Assembly (NCBI GenBank): GCA_002721105.1
Contig: PBJL01000008.1
Location: forward strand, 115,117-120,135
DNA length: 5,019 nt
Direction: 5' to 3'
Source: Acidiferrobacteraceae bacterium
GTDB taxonomy: Bacteria > Pseudomonadota > Gammaproteobacteria > Arenicellales > UBA868
In this document: positions 1 through 5,019 of the stretch, piece by piece
How the letters are laid out: each line of letters opens with the position of its first letter
Position numbering within the stretch: the stretch's first letter is position 1
Made by a program: the position numbers and the translations under genes
Notes under the pieces: generated by a model
What the model saw: only the letters and a program-made list of their open reading frames with translations
What the model was told of the DNA's origin: nothing
Databases searched by the model: none

Positions 1-501
1 ATTGATCCTATATTACACGAGAACGGCAAGGGTTTAGCGCATGGAGATTTTAACGGTGATGGCTATGTTGATCTCATTGCAACCAACAGTAGTGGTCCGG
101 AATATATTGAATTTCCTCCAACCGAAAACACCGAATTAATTTCTAAACCGGGACCTATTTTTCTTTGGATGAACAGTCGTGGTAATCATAATTGGGTTGT
201 GTTACGCCTAAAAGGCCGGATGGCAATTGATCGTACGGGTACGAACGCAGATGGTATCGGTGCTAGGGTTATGATCACTACTAGTCATCCTAATCGCGTT
301 GAGCCGCTTGTCCAGATTCAGGAAGTCCGTGCTGGTTCAAGTTATTTGTCAATGGATAGCGTTGAGTTGGAATTTGGTTTGGGTGATGCCGAAGTGGTAG
401 ATAAGGTTATTGTTTACTGGCCAAGTGGTCGTAAACAGGTGTTGAATAATATGCCTGTCAATCTCCAACATCTTATTGTCGAGCCTCCAACTCAACACTA
501 G
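1..501 (+). CDS. FG-GAP/VCBS-repeat protein with C-terminal ASPIC/UnbV domain (CRTAC1-like), 5'-truncated
   Basis: This is the last 166 codons of a gene that begins before the window; the frame is open from base 1 to a TAG at 499-501. Residues 16-24 read DFNGDGYVD, the D-x-N-x-D-G-x-x-D calcium-binding loop of FG-GAP/VCBS beta-propeller repeats. From about residue 61 an ASPIC/UnbV domain follows: GNHNWVVLRLKG (61-72), NADGIGARV (82-90), GSSYLS (112-117), FGLG (125-128) and VYWPSG (138-143). All the usual blocks of that domain are present and in order, so the C-terminus is intact. Proteins of this architecture are normally exported and their molecular role is mostly unknown; a binding or adhesion role is inferred from the propeller. 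The signal peptide would lie outside the window. An internal ATG at base 169 would omit the calcium loop and is unlikely to be the start. The gene converges on the minus-strand reductase gene, with only 22 bases between their stop codons. Confidence 0.9.
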   Translation: MDPILHENGKGLAHGDFNGDGYVDLIATNSSGPEYIEFPPTENTELISKPGPIFLWMNSRGNHNWVVLRLKGRMAIDRTGTNADGIGARVMITTSHPNRVEPLVQIQEVRAGSSYLSMDSVELEFGLGDAEVVDKVIVYWPSGRKQVLNNMPVNLQHLIVEPPTQH

Positions 502-523
502 CTACAAAAGGTATCTAGATTTT

Positions 524-1318
524 TTAGGAATCTTTCGGGGAATATACATACTTCCCTTCCAAACGACTTAGGATTCTATCTAGCGTTTTATCGATTGCAA
601 TATACCAATCATCTTGGTAAAGCTCTCGGACGGCTTGTTCATTCAAGCCACCAGCGGTTTGGTGTTTTTTAGCTAAAGAGTCAAAATCGGCAGGTTCGAT
701 GCTTGCACCAAGAATCGATAAACTCTTGAACATTTCAGCTATATATTTGCTTGCGTCTTGTTTGTTCGTATTATTCTTAATTAGCCATTCGCTAGTGCTG
801 GCCAGAAAAGCAAAGTAAGGAGCCATTAAAGCTGTCACTGACCACAAAGCCAAAAAACTTTCGTTATTTTTCACCTCAATAACAGAACCGATCTTACTCA
901 TTAATTTTGTGACCTCAATGTCTGGCGGGTACACAGCTATTGGGCCTAGGCGCTGGGCCACGGTTGGTAATGGAACTGCTTGAATGATATCTGATGCGGG
1001 CTTTATTAGATTAGCCAAATCCTTCGCAGGAAGGGTAGCTATAAAACTAAGTATTTTTTGATTTACCTTGAATTCAAGAGGACGAAGTACTTGTTGTGCA
1101 ACTTGAGGTCGAACTGCAAGAATAATTAAGTCGCAGTTATTTACAATTTCTTGGTTATCTTTTGCGATACTTATTCCCGAAAATTTCTTTTTAAGAATAT
1201 TGGCACGACTCCAATTTCTTGGAGAAATCAAAATTTGTTTTTTGTATTCATCGGTACTATAGAGCCCCGTTACTACGGCTGTTGTTATTGTACCAGTTCC
1301 AATGAAGCCTAGTTTCAC
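524..1318 (-). CDS. Divergent pyrroline-5-carboxylate reductase (ProC) family NAD(P)-dependent reductase
   Basis: A 264-residue protein, close to the usual ProC length of about 270. The N-terminus is a Rossmann fold: GFIGTGTI (4-11) is the glycine-rich nucleotide loop, and ILAVRPQ (66-72) matches the ProC block ILAVKPQ. The C-terminal half (about 155-255) is helical, as in the ProC dimerisation and active-site domain. Classical ProC reduces 1-pyrroline-5-carboxylate to proline in the cytoplasm. Several signature blocks are altered here: the MPNTP region reads VPLPTV (115-120), the SGSGPAY region reads TALMAPY (162-168), and the substrate-binding SPGGTT block reads TAGGLN (221-226). Substrate may therefore differ. 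The gene lies 43 bases downstream of a proline-racemase-family gene on the same strand, so reduction of a pyrroline carboxylate (2- or 5-isomer) made in hydroxyproline breakdown is plausible. The start is GTG at 1318: the protein then begins MKLGFIGTG as in the family, AAGG/GAGG lies just upstream, and an in-frame TAA blocks longer alternatives. Family membership is firm; substrate is inference. Confidence 0.85.
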   Translation of the reverse strand: MKLGFIGTGTITTAVVTGLYSTDEYKKQILISPRNWSRANILKKKFSGISIAKDNQEIVNNCDLIILAVRPQVAQQVLRPLEFKVNQKILSFIATLPAKDLANLIKPASDIIQAVPLPTVAQRLGPIAVYPPDIEVTKLMSKIGSVIEVKNNESFLALWSVTALMAPYFAFLASTSEWLIKNNTNKQDASKYIAEMFKSLSILGASIEPADFDSLAKKHQTAGGLNEQAVRELYQDDWYIAIDKTLDRILSRLEGKYVYSPKDS

Positions 1319-1322
1319 AGAA

Positions 1323-1333
1323 CCTTGATCCTC
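1323..1333 (-). promoter_or_regulatory. Ribosome binding site for the GTG-started reductase gene
   Basis: Read on the minus strand, GAGG (1333-1330) and AAGG (1326-1323) precede the GTG at 1318 by 11 and 4 bases. Either is slightly off the ideal distance, but together they form a purine-rich Shine-Dalgarno region. They support GTG as the start, since no in-frame ATG exists between the upstream TAA and the conserved nucleotide loop. Confidence 0.5.
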
Positions 1334-1361
1334 ATAATTGTTTTAAGGGTTATTTAACTCA

Positions 1362-2429
1362 TTAATCATAGGATCCACCCCAAATGTCACCAACCCTATA
1401 CCCTTCGGGGAAGGGGTCATCGGTATCGATTACATATTGAGCAAATCCAGTAATCCAAGCGCTACCTGTAAGTCTCGGTACTACTGCTTTGTAGGGGCCT
1501 ACCATAGTCTCACTAAGTAGGCGACCTGTAAATACTGTGTCAAGTATTCCTTCATGGTGAAAATCTTGGTTAAGCTCTAATAGACCCTTTGCATGTAGTG
1601 TTGCCATTTTCGCACAGGTACCTGTGCCGCAAGGAGATCTGTCAACAGCTCCTGTCCAAGTTTCAGGACGACTCCAGTCGAGCTCTCCTGTTGACACAAT
1701 AACAGCATTTTTTAGTGTATTGTTTTTGTTTTTTGCTGGGCCTGAAATAACAATAATTGTCGGCCCAGTTATTTCAGGGTTTTCGGGATGGACGACAGGT
1801 AATTGTTCACTAGCCGCTTTCTTTACCATTTCTCCTTTACATGCAAGAATCGCGCCGTTTTCCGGACTGATCGTAAGTCCTAACGTTTCAGCCTCAACAA
1901 TTACAAACAGCATGCCGCCATACGCAACATCCACTGTTACTGCTCCAATATCGGGTACTTCTATGGTTGCATCAAGATGGATTGCAAACGCTGGAACATT
2001 CTTAAAAGTAACACCTTTTACCTTGTTATCACGAACTTCAGCATCCACATGCACCAGTCCAGCCGGAGTTTCGAGTGTAAGTGTGGTGATAGGTTCATTA
2101 ACGGGAACCATTCCAGTTTCAATTAACGCAGTGGCAACGCAGATTGTGTTAGATCCCGACATCGGTGGATATTCAACTTGTTCCATAATAACGAATCCAA
2201 AATCGGCATCTGGATGTGAAGATGGGAGCACAAGGTTGCAGTTTGCAGCAGGGTAGCCACGAGGCTCTCTGAGCATTTGTTTGCGCAAGCTATCTTCTTT
2301 GGTTGCGAGATACTGCATTTTGTCGAACATGGTAGTGCCTGGCACATCAATCACACCGCCCACTATGACTCGACCCGGTTCACCACAAGCGTGAAGATCG
2401 ACCGCATGAATCATTTTCGATAGTTTCAT
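1362..2429 (-). CDS. Proline racemase family enzyme with Ser/Cys active site (4-hydroxyproline 2-epimerase or trans-3-hydroxy-L-proline dehydratase)
   Basis: A 355-residue protein of full family length. The opening IHAVDLHACGEPGRV (7-21) is the characteristic N-terminal block of the proline racemase superfamily. The first catalytic block, MCGHGTIG in proline racemase, reads MSGSNTIC here (90-97), placing Ser91 where the first catalytic cysteine normally sits. The second block DRSPCGTGT (263-271) keeps the catalytic Cys267. Characterised members act on the C-alpha of proline or hydroxyproline with a pair of acid/base residues on opposite faces. Cys/Cys pairs are racemases or epimerases and Cys/Thr pairs are 3-hydroxyproline dehydratases; from memory, Ser/Cys pairs occur in 4-hydroxyproline epimerases and some dehydratases. 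True proline racemase is therefore less likely. The enzyme should be cytoplasmic, as no signal peptide is seen. It is first in a two-gene unit with the ProC-like reductase and has its own candidate promoter about 35-65 bases upstream. The Shine-Dalgarno site before ATG 2429 is weak (AAAGAA). The family call is firm; the exact reaction is not decided by sequence. Confidence 0.9.
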   Translation of the reverse strand: MKLSKMIHAVDLHACGEPGRVIVGGVIDVPGTTMFDKMQYLATKEDSLRKQMLREPRGYPAANCNLVLPSSHPDADFGFVIMEQVEYPPMSGSNTICVATALIETGMVPVNEPITTLTLETPAGLVHVDAEVRDNKVKGVTFKNVPAFAIHLDATIEVPDIGAVTVDVAYGGMLFVIVEAETLGLTISPENGAILACKGEMVKKAASEQLPVVHPENPEITGPTIIVISGPAKNKNNTLKNAVIVSTGELDWSRPETWTGAVDRSPCGTGTCAKMATLHAKGLLELNQDFHHEGILDTVFTGRLLSETMVGPYKAVVPRLTGSAWITGFAQYVIDTDDPFPEGYRVGDIWGGSYD

Positions 2430-2463
2430 AACGTATTATTCTTTGATGCTCAAAACGCCTAAC

Positions 2464-2493
2464 ATTGTAACGATTTTTTAGACCTTTTGTTAA
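2464..2493 (-). promoter_or_regulatory. Candidate sigma-70 promoter for the racemase-family/reductase operon
   Basis: On the minus strand, TTAACA (2493-2488, 5 of 6 matches to TTGACA) is followed after 18 bases by TACAAT (2469-2464, 5 of 6 matches to TATAAT). Transcription would start near 2457, giving a leader of about 28 bases before ATG 2429. No clear operator repeat was seen overlapping it. Confidence 0.5.
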
Positions 2494-2540
2494 TGTGCTA
2501 TTTGGTTCTTGATGCCCGAAGAGTTACTGAAGGATTTCCG

Positions 2541-2567
2541 CTGACATCTGTTACGATACTCTATAAT
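2541..2567 (+). promoter_or_regulatory. Candidate sigma-70 promoter for the permease gene
   Basis: CTGACA (2541-2546, 5 of 6 matches to TTGACA) is followed after a short 15-base spacer by a perfect TATAAT (2562-2567). Transcription would start near 2574, leaving a leader of about 95 bases before ATG 2670. The spacer is shorter than the optimal 17, which would make the promoter weak or dependent on an activator that distorts DNA; that last point is inference. The -10 box lies inside a perfect inverted repeat. Confidence 0.45.
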
Positions 2568-2577
2568 AGCATTATAG
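2561..2577. repeat. Perfect 7-3-7 inverted repeat overlapping the -10 box (possible operator)
   Basis: CTATAAT (2561-2567), AGC, ATTATAG (2571-2577) forms a 17-base perfect palindrome with a 3-base centre. It sits on the plus-strand -10 element in the divergent intergenic region, a usual place for a repressor or activator site. Because of the symmetry, a TATAAT also reads on the minus strand (2576-2571), but no good -35 accompanies it there. AT-rich palindromes of this size can arise by chance. Confidence 0.4.
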
Positions 2578-2669
2578 TTAACGAATTATTTTAGTCTTAT
2601 GATCAATAAGGATAGTTTGGTTCCGTACCCCCTAATGAGCATGCGAGTTATTCAATCAGGTGTGACAAA

Positions 2670-4355
2670 ATGCAGCTAGGTTATATTTCTGGATTTGTTC
2701 AGATTCAATCTTTTTTTCGTCTTGATACAGACTTAAAAAAGAGAAGGTATGTGGGCGCTGTAACAGCACTTGTTTTGTTAATTTTATTTATGGGATTTAA
2801 TCGGATTCCAAAACTCGATACTGTCGAGGCAGATCTTGCTATTGCGACTTCACCAATCGCACAGTGTTTTCAAGGCTTTTGTATAGAAAACGTTGATGAC
2901 ACAACTCTGTTAGAGCGGTGGTGGAATTTTTCTTTGACATATCTCAATTTAGTTTGGATAGGCATGGTTTTTGCTTTTATGATGGCTGGAATCACGGAGT
3001 CGTTTATTTTCCCAGGAAACACTCAGGAACGTTTTCGAGGACAAGGTTTTACAGGTGTTTTAAAAGGCGCAGTGATCGGTCCGGTGATGGCACTGTGCTC
3101 TGCTTGTATCGTGCCGGTCGCTACGGCATTTCGTAGAAGGGGTGCGGGCATTGAGGCAACGGTGGCGATAACTCAAGGCTCATCAACGATGAATCTACCA
3201 GCGCTAATAATGGCCTCGATGGTGTTCATACCTTTGATAGGCGGTAGCCGGATAGTTTTAAGCGTTCTTGGAACCTTACTGTTAGGGCCGATTGTTGCCA
3301 GTGTAGTTAAAAGCGCAAAACAAAATGTCCCTCTACCCGAAACGCCACGCGAAGAATCTCATCCCGATCATGTTTCATGGCGGGACTCGTTATTCACTTC
3401 GTCAATACAATTTCTTCGTGCAACGGTGCGTCAGGCAGTTAGGTTAGGGCCAGTCATGATTATTGCTGGATTTGTTAGTGGTTTAGCTATCCAATGGGTT
3501 AGCCCACAGACAGTTACAACCTGGATTGGTGATGACATCTTAGGGATTTTGGTCGCAGCTACTTTGGGAGTGTTAATTAATGTGCCCTTAATGTTTGAGA
3601 TACCCTTAGTCGCTGCGATGTTGTTGGCAGGAATGGGCACCGCGCCAGCAGGAGCGCTTTTATTCACCGCGGCCGCGGGTGGCCCCATTACGTATTGGGG
3701 GTTATCTAAAGTTATGCCAGTTAGAGGGGTAGCGACTTTAGCAATTTCAACTTGGGGTATCGGGGTAATAGGTGGAATATTGTTGTTGGCAATTACAGCT
3801 ATCATCGAAGAAGATCGTGAATTTTCTTTTCGTGCTGATTATTCTGTTCAAGTTCAAAGTGTTGTTCCACTTCCGCCACGTTCTGATCTTGAAAAAAGTG
3901 TGAGTGAACTTTGGACGCAAAAAAATGACCAACAGAAAAAATCGAGTAGCTCAGACCATCAAATTGTCGACCCAAAAGATCTAGTGAGCGAAAGAAAAGA
4001 CGTCTCGAAAGACCACAAAGATATCGCTCAATCTAACCTGGGTCTGAGACAGGTTATTTTGCGATTGCATATCTCTTCTGAACAAACTCAAGTGATCGAT
4101 AACAAAATGATTGAGCCAAAGGTCACCGCATTTATTGGTTTTCATGAATCTGAAAATTTGGTTAATCAAGAGGTAGAACCATCAATTTTAGTAGAAAATT
4201 CTGGTAATGGAGAATGGGAGTATAAAATTGATTTGGATAGAGGATCAGTAGTCAAAAGTATCGTAATCTTTTGGCCATCTGGTATCGAACAGACAATATT
4301 TGAACCCACAATCAATGAATCTATTATTGTTATGCATGATTCATTAAATTTGTAG
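2670..4355 (+). CDS. ArsP_1/COG0701-type permease with charged linker and C-terminal ASPIC/UnbV-like domain
   Basis: A 561-residue inner-membrane protein. After a short cytoplasmic start ending KKRR (23-26), a first membrane segment spans about 28-44. A loop (45-90) with Cys66 and Cys71 follows, then further hydrophobic segments near 91-113, 130-150, 175-190, 193-213, 257-279, 288-305, 308-335 and 353-378. LCSACIVPV (142-150) corresponds to the cysteine-containing CSCG-x-x-P block of the predicted permease family PF03773/COG0701. GSSTMNLPAL (170-179) and MFEIPLVAAM (308-317) also fit it. Some family members export organoarsenicals; most have unknown substrates, and none is assigned here. Residues 380-456 are hydrophilic and rich in K, S, D and E, like a linker. 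Residues 457-561 resemble an ASPIC/UnbV domain ending in FWPSG (534-538). ATG 2670 is the first start after an in-frame TAG at 2613, with a CAGG at 2657-2660. The gene is divergent from the racemase-family operon and 86 bases upstream of the pentapeptide gene. The permease call is strong; the tail call is moderate. Confidence 0.85.
   Translation: MQLGYISGFVQIQSFFRLDTDLKKRRYVGAVTALVLLILFMGFNRIPKLDTVEADLAIATSPIAQCFQGFCIENVDDTTLLERWWNFSLTYLNLVWIGMVFAFMMAGITESFIFPGNTQERFRGQGFTGVLKGAVIGPVMALCSACIVPVATAFRRRGAGIEATVAITQGSSTMNLPALIMASMVFIPLIGGSRIVLSVLGTLLLGPIVASVVKSAKQNVPLPETPREESHPDHVSWRDSLFTSSIQFLRATVRQAVRLGPVMIIAGFVSGLAIQWVSPQTVTTWIGDDILGILVAATLGVLINVPLMFEIPLVAAMLLAGMGTAPAGALLFTAAAGGPITYWGLSKVMPVRGVATLAISTWGIGVIGGILLLAITAIIEEDREFSFRADYSVQVQSVVPLPPRSDLEKSVSELWTQKNDQQKKSSSSDHQIVDPKDLVSERKDVSKDHKDIAQSNLGLRQVILRLHISSEQTQVIDNKMIEPKVTAFIGFHESENLVNQEVEPSILVENSGNGEWEYKIDLDRGSVVKSIVIFWPSGIEQTIFEPTINESIIVMHDSLNL
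4038..4352 (+). other. Degenerate ASPIC/UnbV-like domain at the permease C-terminus
   Basis: This encodes permease residues 457-561. QVILRL (461-466) corresponds to WVVLRL in the ASPIC domain of the gene at 1-501. SVVKSIVIFWPSGIEQ (526-541) corresponds to EVVDKVIVYWPSGRKQ there, followed in both by a short strand and a hydrophobic IIV/LIV end. The middle blocks NADGIGARV, GSSYLS and FGLG are not preserved; weaker stretches such as IEPKVTAFIG (481-490) occupy their places. The assignment is by eye, from order, spacing and the WPSG block. Confidence 0.6.
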
Positions 4356-4430
4356 TCTGTCCCAAATTTCTTGTTCCTAAGCTAGAAGGCGTTTACTGAT
4401 TTCAATCGAGCATGAGAATTTCTTTCTGTC

Positions 4431-4436
4431 GGAAAA
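4431..4436 (+). promoter_or_regulatory. Ribosome binding site supporting the ATG at 4442
   Basis: GGAAAA lies with its GGA 8 bases before ATG 4442. An in-frame ATG at 4412 would add ten residues, but only a GAG one base from it could act as a binding site, so 4442 is preferred. No clear promoter was seen in 4356-4430, so the gene may be co-transcribed with the permease gene. Confidence 0.45.
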
Positions 4437-4441
4437 TCACT

Positions 4442-5019
4442 ATGTCTATACGATACTTTCAATTTAAACTGGCAAAATTTATCCGGAATCTCTGGATTAT
4501 CTTAAGCTTATTCTCCTTATTTCTTATACCACTAGGAGCTAACGCTGTTAACGAAAGGCACTATAACCGCGTCAAAGAGACAGGCCAATGCAAACGTTGT
4601 GATTTAAGTGGGGCTAATCTTTCTGGATCTGTAATAGTGGAAGGTGATCTCAGTCGTGCAAGACTTAAAAGCGCCAATTTAAGAGGAGTATATTTTCAGG
4701 ATGTACAATTCTATAAAGCAGATTTGACAGCGGCAGATCTTTCTGGTGCTTATCTTGCAGATTCTAAATTCTTTAAGACTAAGCTTATCAATGCGACCTT
4801 AGTCGGATCTAACCTTACAGGAAGTGTGTTGCACCAATCAGATCTTAGTGGTGCTTCGCTTGAAAACGCTAATTTGACAGAGGCAATGTTGACTGAAACA
4901 GATTTAGAGGGTACAAATTTTTCTCGCGCATTTTTGCTGCGTACAGATTTGAGTGGGTCTACTGGAAGCCCATTAAAAATGGCAGAAGCAATTTTTTGTC
5001 ATATGATCAATTCTAATGG
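4442..5019 (+). CDS. Secreted pentapeptide-repeat protein with CxxC motif, 3'-truncated
   Basis: 192 codons are visible before the right window edge. The N-terminus is a Sec signal peptide: basic residues up to Arg15, a hydrophobic core from about 17 to 31, and cleavage expected after GANA (32-35), so the mature protein should lie in the periplasm or outside. After a short stretch comes CKRC (50-53) and then 24 unbroken pentapeptides of the A(D/N)LxX type from 54 to 173, for example DLSGA, NLSGS, DLTAA and NLTEA. Such repeats fold as a right-handed square beta-helix. The CxxC-DLSGANL opening is recurrent among exported bacterial pentapeptide proteins; no enzymatic role is known for them and none is claimed. 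The repeat breaks at SGSTGSPLKMAEAIFCHM; related proteins often carry an FC-containing block just before their C-terminus, so the stop is probably only a few codons beyond the window. The gene follows the permease gene on the same strand after 86 bases. Confidence 0.88.
   Translation, partial: MSIRYFQFKLAKFIRNLWIILSLFSLFLIPLGANAVNERHYNRVKETGQCKRCDLSGANLSGSVIVEGDLSRARLKSANLRGVYFQDVQFYKADLTAADLSGAYLADSKFFKTKLINATLVGSNLTGSVLHQSDLSGASLENANLTEAMLTETDLEGTNFSRAFLLRTDLSGSTGSPLKMAEAIFCHMINSN

Noticed and set aside
517..533. A possible terminator between the converging genes (AGATT ... AATCT with a T-run)
   Set aside because: The stem is only 5 AT-rich base pairs, the T-run lies in the loop rather than after the stem, and it overlaps the end of the reductase gene.
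1315..1335. A six-codon minus-strand open frame (ATG to TGA) whose stop overlaps the GTG start of the reductase gene
   Set aside because: It has no Shine-Dalgarno site of its own, and its purines are better explained as the ribosome binding site of the reductase gene.
1624..2256. A 210-codon open frame on the plus strand, antisense to the racemase-family gene
   Set aside because: It lies wholly inside a strongly conserved gene on the other strand, its translation shows no recognisable domain, and its low-complexity S/T/P/V content is typical of a shadow frame.
3431..3805. A 124-codon open frame on the minus strand within the permease gene
   Set aside because: It is antisense to conserved membrane segments; the repetitive I/A/P/N composition is what the reverse of hydrophobic codons gives.
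4412..4441. A longer start (ATG 4412) for the pentapeptide-repeat gene
   Set aside because: It would lengthen the signal peptide's N-region by ten residues and has a poorly spaced binding site; ATG 4442 has GGA at a good distance. It cannot be fully excluded.

Overview
The window looks like a piece of a Gram-negative bacterial chromosome. It is moderately AT-rich, densely coded, and carries two genes for exported or extracytoplasmic proteins. The ASPIC/UnbV, ArsP-type permease, Ser/Cys proline-racemase-family and CxxC-pentapeptide genes together suggest a free-living, probably marine proteobacterium. That placement is inference; the window has no rRNA or other phylogenetic marker.

Layout from left to right: (1) the 3' end of a plus-strand FG-GAP/VCBS plus ASPIC/UnbV (CRTAC1-like) protein gene, cut by the left window edge. 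(2) Converging on it, a minus-strand two-gene unit, transcribed from 2429 down to 524. It encodes a proline racemase/hydroxyproline epimerase/3-hydroxyproline dehydratase family enzyme with a Ser/Cys active-site pair, followed 43 bases later by a divergent ProC-type pyrroline carboxylate reductase that starts with GTG. (3) A 240-base divergent intergenic region with a good candidate promoter in each direction and a perfect 7-3-7 inverted repeat over the plus-strand -10 box. (4) A plus-strand gene for an ArsP_1/COG0701-type permease with a long charged linker and a C-terminal domain resembling a degenerate ASPIC/UnbV domain. (5) A plus-strand gene for a secreted pentapeptide-repeat protein with a CxxC motif, cut by the right window edge, probably close to its natural end.

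The two minus-strand genes fit one short pathway. A proline-racemase-family enzyme epimerises hydroxyproline or dehydrates 3-hydroxyproline to a cyclic imine, and the adjacent reductase could reduce a pyrroline carboxylate to proline. The most unusual object is the permease: its last ~100 residues end in the same WPSG-containing signature as the ASPIC domain of the first gene in the window. This suggests that a transporter has been fused to an extracytoplasmic recognition-type domain. No RNA genes, CRISPR arrays, insertion sequences or convincing terminators were seen.
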